Assembly (NCBI GenBank): GCA_964531675.1
Contig: CAZHFW010000020.1
Coordinates: 10,864 to 74,863 of the forward strand
Reading direction: 5' to 3'
DNA: 64,000 nucleotides
Origin: CAZHFW01 sp964531675
GTDB taxonomy: Bacteria; Planctomycetota; Phycisphaerae; Phycisphaerales; UBA1924
The translations under genes and the position numbers were made by a program. Position 1 is the first letter of the stretch. Each line of letters opens with the position of its first letter. Positions 26,956 to 35,085 of the stretch are shown in pieces. Under the pieces are notes generated by a model, which did no database searches, was not told the origin of the DNA, and worked only from the letters and a program-made list of their open reading frames with translations.

Positions 26956-27935
26956 CCAAGATCAACCTCACGCTGGCCCACTCGCCCGACCCGGATGACG
27001 TGTTCATGTGGTGGCCGCTCACCGGGAAGATCGATCCCCGGACGGGCGCGACGCTCACCGCTCCCGCGCTGGACACCGGGCGGTTTTCGTTCACGCCGGT
27101 CCCGGCGGACATCGAGCTGCTCAACAAGCGGGCGATCGCGGGGAAGGATCTGTACGACATCACGGCGCTCTCCTTTCGCGCGTACGCGGATGTGCAGGAT
27201 CGGTACATCCTGACCGCGGGGGGCTCATCGTTCGGGGACGGGTACGGGCCCAAGGTCGTGTGCAGGAAGGATCAGACCGGTGCGCCGGTGCACATCGGGT
27301 GCGAGGGGTGCCTGGGGAAGCCCGGCGTTCGCTTCGCGGTGCCCGGGATGCGGACCACCGCGTTCATGCTGCTCGGTCTGGTGATGGGGCCGGGCCCGCT
27401 GCGCAAGGCGATCGATGAGGGGCGCGTGCGCGAGGTGCCTTTCGAGCGCGTGATTCCGACCGTGGCGTCGGGCGAGGCGGATGTGGGTCTGGTGATCCAC
27501 GAAGGGCAGATCACATTCGCGGATGCGGGGCTTCGGATGGTGATCGACGTCGGGGACTGGTGGAAGGAAGAGACGGGCTTGCCCCTGCCTCTGGGCGCCA
27601 ACGCGATCCGCCGGGATCTGGACGCGATCCATGGCGCGGGGACGGTCGTGGAGGTGGAGAAGCTCCTGGCGGCGTCGATCCGTCACGCGGTGCAGCACCG
27701 GGAGGAGTCGGTGGCCTACACGCTGCCTTTCGCGCTGGCGAACGTGGACCGAGGCGGGCACGAGCGTGAGAAGCCGACCCTGGAGCGCGTGAGCAAGTAC
27801 ATCGACATGTACGTGAACGCGTGGACCATGAACATGGGCGTCAAGGGCGTGGAGGCGCTCCGGAGGCTCTACGAAACCGGAGCTTCGGCGGGGCTTTGCC
27901 CGCTGGTCACGAGGCTCGATCCGGTCGGGCTCTGA
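26952..27935 (+). CDS. mqnD: 1,4-dihydroxy-6-naphthoate synthase (futalosine pathway)
   Basis: 327 residues with a periplasmic-binding-protein-like fold of the MqnA/MqnD family. The N-terminal LAHSPDPDDVFMWWPL matches the SPCPND-type MqnD signature, followed by ALSFRAYADVQDRYIL, FAVPGMRTTAFMLL, GLVIHEGQITFADAGL and GDWWKEETGLPLPLGA, all of which line up with MqnD. The enzyme converts cyclic dehypoxanthine futalosine to 1,4-dihydroxy-6-naphthoate in menaquinone synthesis. GTG start overlapping the previous stop. A menaquinone role agrees with the B. subtilis-type sdhC elsewhere in the window. mqnA, B and C are not here. Confidence 0.82.
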   Translation: MTKINLTLAHSPDPDDVFMWWPLTGKIDPRTGATLTAPALDTGRFSFTPVPADIELLNKRAIAGKDLYDITALSFRAYADVQDRYILTAGGSSFGDGYGPKVVCRKDQTGAPVHIGCEGCLGKPGVRFAVPGMRTTAFMLLGLVMGPGPLRKAIDEGRVREVPFERVIPTVASGEADVGLVIHEGQITFADAGLRMVIDVGDWWKEETGLPLPLGANAIRRDLDAIHGAGTVVEVEKLLAASIRHAVQHREESVAYTLPFALANVDRGGHEREKPTLERVSKYIDMYVNAWTMNMGVKGVEALRRLYETGASAGLCPLVTRLDPVGL

Positions 27936-27995
27936 GGCGGGGCTGATCCAGATCGCGCGGGCGATGCGGCGCAGGGCCGGACGCTACCATTGGAC

Positions 27996-28745
27996 ATGCA
28001 CCTCATCCGCTCGCAGTTTGGGCTCTCGGTTGAACGTCCCGGGCAGGAATCGCTGCCGATCCGGCACATCATCGGCATCGGAATGAACTACGCGGCGCAC
28101 GCCCGCGAGCAGGGAAAGGCCCCGCCCGAGCGGATCGTGTACTTCACCAAGAATCTCTCGGCACTGGCGCTGGATGGCGACGCGATCGTCGTTCCGAAGA
28201 TCTGCCAGGACCGCGAACAGGTCGACTTCGAGGCGGAGCTGGCGTTCATCATTGATGCGCCGCGCGTGGGCCGCACGGGGCAGCCCGTCCCGATCCGCGA
28301 CGTTCCCAAGGCCGAGGCGCTGAACTTTGTGCTCGGGTACACGACGGCCAACGACGTCTCGGCGCGGTGGTGGCAGAAGGACGGCGCCGGCGGGCAGTTC
28401 TGCCGGGGCAAGTCGTTCGACACCTTCTGCCCGCTTGGGACCAGGCTCGTCGCGCCCGAGGCGCTGGGGAACGCCCGCGATGGCTCGGGGCTGCGGATCC
28501 AGTGCCGGGTGAACGGCACGGTGATGCAGGACTCGAGCACCTCGGACATGATCTTCGACGTGCCCACGATCATCAGCGAGCTCTCACGCGGGACGACCCT
28601 TCTGCCCGGGACGCTCTTCCTGACCGGGACGCCCCAGGGCGTGGGCATGGCCCGCACGCCGCCGGCGTTCCTGAAGCACGGGGACAGCGTGGAGGTCGAG
28701 ATCGAGCGTCTGGGAACGCTGCGGAACACCGTCCGCTTCGAGTGA
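27996..28745 (+). CDS. Fumarylacetoacetate hydrolase-family protein
   Basis: 249 residues of the FAH superfamily (hydratases, decarboxylases and acylpyruvases acting on beta-diketo acids). The fold opens with IIGIGMNYAAHARE; YFTKNLSAL and QVDFEAELAFII supply the conserved Lys and the Glu-x-Glu metal ligands; TTANDVSAR gives the Asp; SRGTTLLPGTLFLTGTPQGVG is the family C-terminal motif. The ATG at 27996 is used; a TTG two codons earlier is possible. The exact substrate cannot be inferred; acylpyruvate hydrolase or oxaloacetate decarboxylase activity is common in such proteins. Located between mqnD (60 bases upstream) and smpB (41 bases downstream). Confidence 0.85.
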   Translation: MHLIRSQFGLSVERPGQESLPIRHIIGIGMNYAAHAREQGKAPPERIVYFTKNLSALALDGDAIVVPKICQDREQVDFEAELAFIIDAPRVGRTGQPVPIRDVPKAEALNFVLGYTTANDVSARWWQKDGAGGQFCRGKSFDTFCPLGTRLVAPEALGNARDGSGLRIQCRVNGTVMQDSSTSDMIFDVPTIISELSRGTTLLPGTLFLTGTPQGVGMARTPPAFLKHGDSVEVEIERLGTLRNTVRFE

Positions 28746-28786
28746 AAACGCGAGGAAGCGCGGGGTCCCCTACTGTTGCACGCTTC

Positions 28787-29275
28787 ATGACGGCCAAGAA
28801 ATCCAACACCAAGGACGGGCCCGATCATCCGATCGCGGAGAACCGCAAGGGCAGGTTCGACTACGAGATCACCGAGACGCTCGAGGTGGGGATGGTCCTG
28901 CGCGGGCATGAGGTCAAGAGCGCCCGCGAGGGACGCGTGCACCTGGCCGAGGGCTACGTCCGCGCGACGATCGATCCGCCCGAGCTGCTCCTGATGAATG
29001 TGAACATCGAGGAGTACAAGTACGCGGGGCCTCTGAAGACCGCCAAGCACCGCGTGCGCGTGCTGCTGGCGCACAAGAAAGAGATCGTCAGGCTCGGGCA
29101 GGCGATGCAGGTGAAGGGGATGACGATCGTCCCCCTGAAGATGTACTTCCGCAACGGATTCGCGAAGCTGCTCATCGGCGTGGGCAAGGGCCGCAAGAGC
29201 CAGGACAAGCGGCAGGCGATCACCAAGCGCGAGACGCAGCGCGACATCCAGCGGGCCATGTCGCGGCGGGCGTGA
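28787..29275 (+). CDS. smpB: SsrA-binding protein
   Basis: tmRNA partner in ribosome rescue (162 aa). It shows the SmpB OB-fold signature: AENRKGRFDYEITETLE, GMVLRGHEVKSAREGRVHL, and the C-terminal KGRKSQDKRQAITKRET with the basic tail that mimics the tRNA anticodon arm in the decoding centre. The N-terminal 18 residues are polar and disordered. No ssrA gene is visible in the flanking sequence. It ends the co-directional run that begins with fdx; the hairpin just after it acts on the opposite strand. Confidence 0.96.
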   Translation: MTAKKSNTKDGPDHPIAENRKGRFDYEITETLEVGMVLRGHEVKSAREGRVHLAEGYVRATIDPPELLLMNVNIEEYKYAGPLKTAKHRVRVLLAHKKEIVRLGQAMQVKGMTIVPLKMYFRNGFAKLLIGVGKGRKSQDKRQAITKRETQRDIQRAMSRRA

Positions 29276-29303
29276 TCGCGATGACCAGAGCGTGGGCGGG
29301 AAT

Positions 29304-29329
29304 GAAAACGAGCGTCCGAAGGGACGCTC
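29304..29329 (-). terminator. Intrinsic terminator of atpC
   Basis: Minus-strand 8-bp stem GAGCGTCC / GGACGCTC with a CTTC loop followed by GTTTTC, 28 bases after the atpC stop. On the plus strand no T-run follows, so it is assigned to atpC rather than smpB. Confidence 0.75.
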
Positions 29330-29357
29330 GCGGGGTGCCTTTGGTTGTGTGGATCGA

Positions 29358-29774
29358 TCAGCGGCCGCCGGCGACGCGGAGCTTCACGCGGGCGCGTTCG
29401 CGGTCCTTGTTGAGGGCGTCGACCTGCGCGACGCGGTTGGGCGTGTTCTCGGGGATCGTGCGGGCCTCGAGCGACTTGAGCTCGGCCTGGATCTCGGCAG
29501 TGTTGAGCTGGTCCTTGGGGGTGGCGCGTTCGGCCAGGACGGTCAGGGTCTGGCCGTTCATCTGGACGAAGCCGCCATCGACGAAGAAGGACCGCTCGGC
29601 CTTGTCGGCGGTGGTCAGGGAGAGCTCGCCGGTGCCCAGGCGCGCCAGGATGGGCGCACGACCCGGGAGGAAGCCCATGAGGCCGTCCCAAGCGGGGATC
29701 GAGGCGTAGGTGACCTCGCTGTCCAGGAGGCTGGCAGCGGGCGTGACCAAGCGGCAACGGAAGGTGTTCGCCAC
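29358..29774 (-). CDS. atpC: ATP synthase F1 subunit epsilon
   Basis: Rotor subunit at the foot of subunit gamma, also an inhibitor of ATP hydrolysis. 138 residues. The N-terminal beta sandwich reads FRCRLVTPAASLLDSEV, IPAWDGLMGFLPGRAPIL and FFVDGGFVQMNGQTLTVL, family hallmarks; the C-terminal helical hairpin (about 85-138) is present. The GTG at 29774 has GGAG 7 bases upstream and starts exactly where homologs begin. It stands alone between convergent smpB and a divergent permease gene, 18 kb from the other atp genes, with its own terminator. Normally atpC directly follows atpD. Confidence 0.9.
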   Translation of the reverse strand: MANTFRCRLVTPAASLLDSEVTYASIPAWDGLMGFLPGRAPILARLGTGELSLTTADKAERSFFVDGGFVQMNGQTLTVLAERATPKDQLNTAEIQAELKSLEARTIPENTPNRVAQVDALNKDRERARVKLRVAGGR

Positions 29775-29913
29775 GGGAAAGCTCCAAACATTCCCCGGAC
29801 GCCGATCCGGATCTGGACCGTGGTTCGGGGGAGCGATGATAGACCGCAACCGGCCGCCGGTCGTCCCCGGGCGATCGACGACAGGGCTCGGATGGAAGGG
29901 GTACGCTCGGGCG

Positions 29914-30885
29914 ATGTTCTCGAGACGGGCGGTGATCACCCTTTCGATTTGCCTGGCGCTGGCCGGTCTGGCGGTCCTGCTGCGGCTCATGGTCGGCGGG
30001 ACCAAGTTCGGCTGGCCTGCCGAGACCTCGATCTTTGATCTACGGGCCCAGCGGGCGGTCTGCGGCCTCATCGTCGGGGCGGCCCTGGCGGTGTCGGGCG
30101 TCAAGCTCCAGTGCATGCTGCGCAACCCCCTGGCCTCGCCCGATCTGCTCGGGCTGGCTTCGGGCGCGGGGCTGGGCGTCATTCTGGCGATCTATGCGAG
30201 CTACCGGGCGTCGGGGCACATCTCGCCAGCGGGTCTGAACGTCATCCCGGCGCTGCTCGGCTCGCTCGGAGCGCTGGGCGTTGTCTACGTCCTGAGCCAG
30301 CGTCGCGGGCTGATCGATCCGGTCTCGCTCGTGCTGATCGGCGTGGTCGTGAGCATCATGTGTGCCGCGGGCTCGATGCTCGTGGAGCACCTGCTCCCGG
30401 ATCAGGGAGCGGCCGCACGGCGCTGGCTCCTGGGCGCGCTGCGCGACGACGCTCGCCCGGTCCAGCTCTGGGTCTCGGGACTGCTCACGCTGGCGATGAT
30501 CGGCGTGGGCGTCTGGCTCGGGCCTTCGATGGACGCGGCCTCGCTCGAAGAGGATGAAGCCAGGAGCGTCGGTGTGCGCCTGGGCGTGCTCCGCGCGATC
30601 CTGTTCGTGAGCTCGGGCGTGCTGGCGGCGACCAGCGTGACGCTCGCGGGTCCGATCGGCTTTGTCGGATTGGTGTGCCCCCACCTGGTCAGGCTCGGCG
30701 CGGGGCCGGCGCATCGGCCACTGGTGATCGGTGCGGCGCTGGCGGGTGCGGCGCTCGTGGTGGGGAGCGACACGCTCGTGAAGGCGTTCTCGCTCGGCTC
30801 GGGCAGGCTTCCCCTGAACGTGATCACCAGCCTGATCGGTGGGCCTTGCCTGATCTTCATGCTGCGCAAGCGGCTGGCCTCGTAA
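29914..30885 (+). CDS. FecCD-family ABC transporter permease (iron-siderophore/cobalamin type)
   Basis: 323 residues with eight to ten membrane helices. RAQRAVCGLIVGAALAVSGV plus LRNPLASPDLLG is the FecCD/BtuC signature, and the cytoplasmic coupling helix region and GPIGFVGLVCPHLVRL loop are also conserved. Such permeases import ferric siderophores, heme or cobalamin with a binding protein and an ATPase. Neither partner is in the neighbourhood: the next gene downstream is a convergent PEP-CTERM protein. The ATG at 29914 starts the first membrane helix region; the frame is open further upstream. It may be an orphan permease using distant partners. Confidence 0.87.
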   Translation: MFSRRAVITLSICLALAGLAVLLRLMVGGTKFGWPAETSIFDLRAQRAVCGLIVGAALAVSGVKLQCMLRNPLASPDLLGLASGAGLGVILAIYASYRASGHISPAGLNVIPALLGSLGALGVVYVLSQRRGLIDPVSLVLIGVVVSIMCAAGSMLVEHLLPDQGAAARRWLLGALRDDARPVQLWVSGLLTLAMIGVGVWLGPSMDAASLEEDEARSVGVRLGVLRAILFVSSGVLAATSVTLAGPIGFVGLVCPHLVRLGAGPAHRPLVIGAALAGAALVVGSDTLVKAFSLGSGRLPLNVITSLIGGPCLIFMLRKRLAS

Positions 30886-30894
30886 ACGAGGCAC

Positions 30895-30928
30895 GAAAAC
30901 ACAACGCCCCGCTCGCGGGAGCGGGGCG
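30895..30928 (-). terminator. Intrinsic terminator of the PEP-CTERM gene
   Basis: Minus-strand 10-bp stem CGCCCCGCTC / GAGCGGGGCG (4-nt loop) followed by TTGTGTTTTC, 26 bases after the stop of the 30955-31632 gene. The plus strand lacks a T-run. Confidence 0.75.
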
Positions 30929-30954
30929 CTGGTGAAGTTCATCGTCCGACAAAC

Positions 30955-31632
30955 TCAGGAGCGACGGCGGCGCAGCGCGCCCAGGCCGGCGAAGGCCATC
31001 AGCGCGCCGGTGCCCGGGGTGGGAGCGGTGCCCCAGATCGTGGCGACGTACTGACCGATGGGCGAGAAGGAGAACTGGCTCCAGTTGGAGCCGTTGTAGT
31101 AGCTCAGGTTCACGGTGTAGAACCCGACGGTCATGCCGGAGGTGCACTGGAAGCCGAGCGAACCGTCGTAGTTGAAGTTCTCGACGCCGACGGCGTATCC
31201 GACGTTGTTGAATCCGCCGAGCAGGTTGGTGCCGTTGAGCGGGATCTGGACCGGGAGCACGCTGAACTGGCCCGGCTCGAGTTCGGGCATGGGGACGCTC
31301 TTGATGGTCTTGGAGTAGAGCGTGGCGCCGGAGCCGAAGACCAGGCCCGAGGCGTCGCCATCGTTGAGCGTGAACTTGATGTCGGTGGTTCCCGCGGCGA
31401 TGGAGGAGCTGCCTGAGTTGTAGACGAGCATGCCCAGGCGGATGCTGTCCAGGGACGCGGGCGGGGAGCCCGGGCCGCCGAGCCAGCCGCTGTCGCCGTA
31501 GCGCTCGGAGGGGCTCGAGAACTTGTTGAACGGCGTGAAGAAGCCGTTGTCCCAGAGCGAGTCGTACACAACCTGGGCGGACGCGGTGCTGGCGACGCCC
31601 GCCATCAACAGAACAGCTAATGCAGAACGCAT
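30955..31632 (-). CDS. Exported protein with PEP-CTERM-like sorting signal
   Basis: 225 residues. Sec signal peptide (MRSALAVLLMAGVASTASAQ), a beta-rich, Gly/Ser/Asn/Tyr-rich extracellular domain without recognised homologs, and the C-terminus TPGTGALMAFAGLGALRRRR, a PEP-CTERM-type tripartite signal (Pro motif, short hydrophobic helix, Arg cluster) as found in planctomycetes. Such proteins are thought to be processed by an exosortase and attached to the cell surface. AAGGAAGAG lies upstream of the ATG. The 5' leader contains a run of nine G (minus strand) about 20 bases before the start. It has its own terminator. Confidence 0.83.
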   Translation of the reverse strand: MRSALAVLLMAGVASTASAQVVYDSLWDNGFFTPFNKFSSPSERYGDSGWLGGPGSPPASLDSIRLGMLVYNSGSSSIAAGTTDIKFTLNDGDASGLVFGSGATLYSKTIKSVPMPELEPGQFSVLPVQIPLNGTNLLGGFNNVGYAVGVENFNYDGSLGFQCTSGMTVGFYTVNLSYYNGSNWSQFSFSPIGQYVATIWGTAPTPGTGALMAFAGLGALRRRRS

Positions 31633-31869
31633 GTCTCTCTTCCTTCTGGTTATCCCCCCCCCAAGGAAAGTCATTCCCTCACTGAGGGGGGGCTGCCTGA
31701 GATTCCACCACAAAGCTCTCCCGGAAACAAGAGGGGCGGCACGTCTTGAGGGTTGGAGCCGGGTGCATCCCGGCAGCCCTGCGGCTTTCGGGGGGGGGGC
31801 CGCACTTTCGGAGGGCGGGATGACGCAGGTCCGAGAGCCTTTGGGCAAGGTTCTGTTCGGTTCGTGCGC

Positions 31870-33816
31870 TCAGATGCGACCGAAGAGCTTTTCGAGCTCC
31901 CGGATGGTCAGGCGGATGGACGTCGGTCGGCCGTGGGGGCAGTTGCTGCTCCGCTCCACTTCTTCGCGAAGGTCGAGGAGGGCCCGCACCTGCGATTCTT
32001 CGAGTCGATCGCCGGCCTTGATCGCGGCTTTGCACGCCATCATGTCCAGGACGTCCCGGAGGGTTTCCTCGGTCGTCGGGTTGAAGGCGTCGGACTCGGC
32101 GCGTTCGAGCAGGTCGGTCATGAAGTCCTTGGGATCGACGCCGCGCTCGAAGAGGAAGGTCGGGAACGCGCGGAGCGCGATGGTGCGCGGGCCGAGCGGC
32201 TCGGCGAGCACGCCCAGTCGCTTGAACAGGGCCGCGAGAGTGTCGAGCCGATCGACCTGGGCTGCGGTGGACTCCAGGACCACCGGCGTGAGCAGGCTCT
32301 GGCTTTCCAGATCGCCTCGCGAGACGCGGGCCAGGAGGCCCTCGAACATGACGCGCTCGTGCAGAGCGTGCTGATCGACGATCACGACGCCCTGCGGGTC
32401 CTGGGTCACGACGTAGCTGTTGTGCACCTGGATGTGGCGCTGCGCGGGAAGGGTCTGCGGGAGCATCGCCTCGCCTGAAGTCGGCACGACGGATGTGATC
32501 TCGGAGGTTTGCGGCGACGCTGGCGGCAACGCCTGACTCGCCAGATCTGGACTGGACGCGATGGACGCGACGTCCTGCGCGTGCAGAGCCTCGCGGATGG
32601 ACTCGTAGGAGAGATGCCCGTTGGTCTGGGCGGGGATCTGGCGGGAGAAGTAATCGACGTAGCGGGCGGCCCGCTCGATGGGTCCGACGGTCTTGGGCTC
32701 CGGAAGCACCGCGCGCGGATCGCTTGCTCCCCCACCGATGCTGCCTCCCATCGGGGTGACGGCGGGCGTGATCGTCGGGGTGAGGTCGGCGGCCTGCAAG
32801 GCCCGCTTGATCGCGTGGTAGACGACCGAGTGCACCACGCCCGAATCGCGGAAGCGCACTTCGGCCTTCTGCGGGTGCACGTTGACGTCGACCGCCTCGG
32901 GGCTCATCTCGATGAGCAAGACCGCCGCGGGGAAACGCGTGGGCTCGATCAGACCGCGGAAGGCTTCCTGGATCGCGTGCTGGATGGTGCGATCACGCAC
33001 CGCACGCCCGCGCACGAACACGTGCTGCCCGGCGCGGGTGGCGCGGGCGACCGAGGGACGTCCGACCAGACCCCAGAGCGCCACGCCCCGGCTGTCGTCG
33101 TACTGATCGGCGCTGACCTCCAGGAACTGATCCTCGAGTTCGGGGCCGATGACCGCCAGCGCGCGGGCGCGGGGCGTCTGGCCCGGAGGAGTGTCCAGGA
33201 GCGTGCGGCCATCGCACACGAGCGTGAATGCGACCCCGGGATGGCTGATGGCCAGATCGCGCACGACGTCGACGCACTTGCTCTGTTCGGTGGTGACGGT
33301 GCGGAGAAACTTGCGGCGTGCGGGGGTGTTGAAGAAGAGCGTGCGGACCTCGATGGTGGTCCCGACCGGGCCAGGCGCGGGGCGGACCGGGCGGACCAGT
33401 CCGCCTTCGGACTCGATGATCGATGCGCCCGCCTCGTCGGACGTGCGGGAGCGGATCGAGAGCCTGGAGACCGAGGCGATGGACGCGAGGGCTTCGCCTC
33501 GGAAGCCGAGGGTTTCGATGCGTTCGAGTTCGGCGGAGGAGCGGACCTTGCTGGTCGCGTGGGGTTCGAGCGCGAGGGGCAGTTCCGCGGGGGGGATGCC
33601 GCTGCCGTCGTCGGAGATGCGGACCAGCTCGATGCCGCCTTGCTCGAGTTCAACGACGACGCGCGTCGAGCCCGCATCAAGGGCGTTCTCGAGGAGCTCC
33701 TTCACGACCGAGGCGGGGCGCTCGACGACCTCGCCCGCGGCGATCTGGCTCGCGAGCACGTCCGGGAGCACCTGAATGGGGCGGCGGTTGGCCAAGCCCG
33801 GAAGGGTACGCGGCAC
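31870..33816 (-). CDS. mutL: DNA mismatch repair protein MutL with endonuclease domain
   Basis: 648 residues. N-terminal GHKL ATPase: QIAAGEVVERPASVVKELLE, NALDAG, DDGSGI, and HATSK...LGFRGEALASI. The linker (about 340-440) is disordered. The C-terminal domain carries the metal-dependent nicking-endonuclease motifs DQHALHERVMFE (DQHA-x2-E-x4-E), ACKAAIKAGD and CPHGRPT with a final FGR. This makes it the endonuclease-type MutL used in methyl-independent mismatch repair rather than the E. coli type that relies on MutH. The start is a GTG at 33816; a nearby TTG is possible. No mutS in the window. Confidence 0.96.
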   Translation of the reverse strand: MPRTLPGLANRRPIQVLPDVLASQIAAGEVVERPASVVKELLENALDAGSTRVVVELEQGGIELVRISDDGSGIPPAELPLALEPHATSKVRSSAELERIETLGFRGEALASIASVSRLSIRSRTSDEAGASIIESEGGLVRPVRPAPGPVGTTIEVRTLFFNTPARRKFLRTVTTEQSKCVDVVRDLAISHPGVAFTLVCDGRTLLDTPPGQTPRARALAVIGPELEDQFLEVSADQYDDSRGVALWGLVGRPSVARATRAGQHVFVRGRAVRDRTIQHAIQEAFRGLIEPTRFPAAVLLIEMSPEAVDVNVHPQKAEVRFRDSGVVHSVVYHAIKRALQAADLTPTITPAVTPMGGSIGGGASDPRAVLPEPKTVGPIERAARYVDYFSRQIPAQTNGHLSYESIREALHAQDVASIASSPDLASQALPPASPQTSEITSVVPTSGEAMLPQTLPAQRHIQVHNSYVVTQDPQGVVIVDQHALHERVMFEGLLARVSRGDLESQSLLTPVVLESTAAQVDRLDTLAALFKRLGVLAEPLGPRTIALRAFPTFLFERGVDPKDFMTDLLERAESDAFNPTTEETLRDVLDMMACKAAIKAGDRLEESQVRALLDLREEVERSSNCPHGRPTSIRLTIRELEKLFGRI

Positions 33817-33876
33817 GCGTCATCCACGGGATTTGCCCCGATCGACCGGGCTGGACGGGCGCGGTAGGCTCTGGGC

Positions 33877-34299
33877 ATGGCCGACACCATCTTCCACAGC
33901 ATCGTCAAAGGCGAAGTCCCCTGCTACAAGGTGTATGAGGACCAGCATGTCCTGGCGTTCCTGGACATCCACCCGCTGAGCAAGGGGCACACGCTGGTGA
34001 TTCCCAAGGTGCACGCGGAGACGCTCGACAAGCTGCCCGAGGAATACGCCGCAGCGATCGGCAAGGTGCTCCCGAGAATCTCGGCGGCGGTCTTGAAGGC
34101 GACCGGCGCGCACGCGTTCAACGTGCTGCAGAACAACGGCCCAAAGGCCCATCAGGCGGTGATGTGGGTGCACTTCCACATCATCCCGAAGTACGACCAC
34201 GGGCCTGATGATGGCTTGCACCTGTTCTGGAAGCCCACCAAGCTTGATCCGAGGCACGCGCACGAGTTCCAGGAGAAGATCTCGGCGCTGCTGAAGTAA
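33877..34299 (+). CDS. HIT-family (Hint-like) nucleotide hydrolase
   Basis: 140 residues of the histidine triad family, close to bacterial Hint (nucleoside phosphoramidate hydrolases): FHSIVKGEVPCYKVYEDQ, LAFLDIHPLSKGHTLVIPK, FNVLQNNGPKAHQAV. The triad itself reads WVHFH instead of HxHxH: the first His is Trp (TGG codon at 34165), while the catalytic middle His and the last His are kept. Cytosolic, compact, complete at both ends. It is divergent from mutL with 60 bases between starts, and converges with birA. Activity is likely but could be altered by the substitution. Confidence 0.9.
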   Translation: MADTIFHSIVKGEVPCYKVYEDQHVLAFLDIHPLSKGHTLVIPKVHAETLDKLPEEYAAAIGKVLPRISAAVLKATGAHAFNVLQNNGPKAHQAVMWVHFHIIPKYDHGPDDGLHLFWKPTKLDPRHAHEFQEKISALLK

Positions 34300-34308
34300 C
34301 GCAAGCCT

Positions 34309-35085
34309 TCAGGCGTCGTGCACCATTGAAGTCGCCAGCGCCGGGAGGGTGACCAGGCCATCGGCGGTGCGGAGTCTGATGTCGCTGGTCGGACGGATGG
34401 ACTCCACGACGCCCGCGTAGCGGCGGCCGCTGAACTCAAAGACGCGGTGCGTGCCCACGAGCACGTCGAAGCTCCCCCACCGCATGGCGCGCGCGTCGGG
34501 GGTTTGGTCCAGGGCCATCGCGAGTGACTCGATGAGTCTCTCGAGCACGCGAAGCCGGCCCGACGCACCGTTGAGCATCGCCAGCGAGGCGGCACGACCG
34601 CGGAGCGTCTCCGGGAAGTCCGCTCCCGACTGATGCACGTTGATGCCGATGCCGACGAGCGCGGTCTGCCCCACGCGCTCGATGAGCACGCCCGCGAGCT
34701 TGCGGCCTGAGGCTGCACGCTCAACCACGTCATTGGGCCAGCGGAGCCCCAGGTCGGCGGAGCAGCACGCCAGGCACGCATCCAGGCTCGCGAGCCCCGC
34801 GGAGATCGACAGGGCGGGCGGATCGAAACGCTCGGCATCGAGCGTGAACGTGACCGCCAGGCCGAGGCCTCGGGTGTCGGCCCAGGCGCGTCCGAGCCTG
34901 CCCCGGCCGGCGGTCTGGCGATCCGCGACCACGATCAGCCCCGGTGAACCGTCCGCGCGGGCGGGATCCATGGTGGAATCGGTTTCCGCCAGGACCATGA
35001 CACGGGAGAACAAGCCTCGCGATGTTGACGCGGCGGCGGCGCGGATGTGATCGGCCCAGAGATGGATCGGCGGATCTTCGCTCAC
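34309..35085 (-). CDS. birA: Biotin--[acetyl-CoA-carboxylase] ligase
   Basis: 258 residues. Attaches biotin to the carboxyl carrier protein of acetyl-CoA carboxylase. The biotinyl-AMP loop is TAGRGRLGRAW, with RWPNDVVERAASGRKLAGVLIE and GIGINVHQS further on. There is no N-terminal helix-turn-helix, so it is a ligase without the repressor function of E. coli BirA. The GTG at 35085 overlaps the nadC stop as GTGA, which favours translational coupling; a GTG 12 bases earlier is the alternative. It forms a two-gene unit with nadC. Confidence 0.93.
   Translation of the reverse strand: MSEDPPIHLWADHIRAAAASTSRGLFSRVMVLAETDSTMDPARADGSPGLIVVADRQTAGRGRLGRAWADTRGLGLAVTFTLDAERFDPPALSISAGLASLDACLACCSADLGLRWPNDVVERAASGRKLAGVLIERVGQTALVGIGINVHQSGADFPETLRGRAASLAMLNGASGRLRVLERLIESLAMALDQTPDARAMRWGSFDVLVGTHRVFEFSGRRYAGVVESIRPTSDIRLRTADGLVTLPALATSMVHDA

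Noticed and set aside
29276..29357. ssrA (tmRNA) next to smpB
   Set aside because: The gap is too short and holds only a hairpin that terminates atpC.
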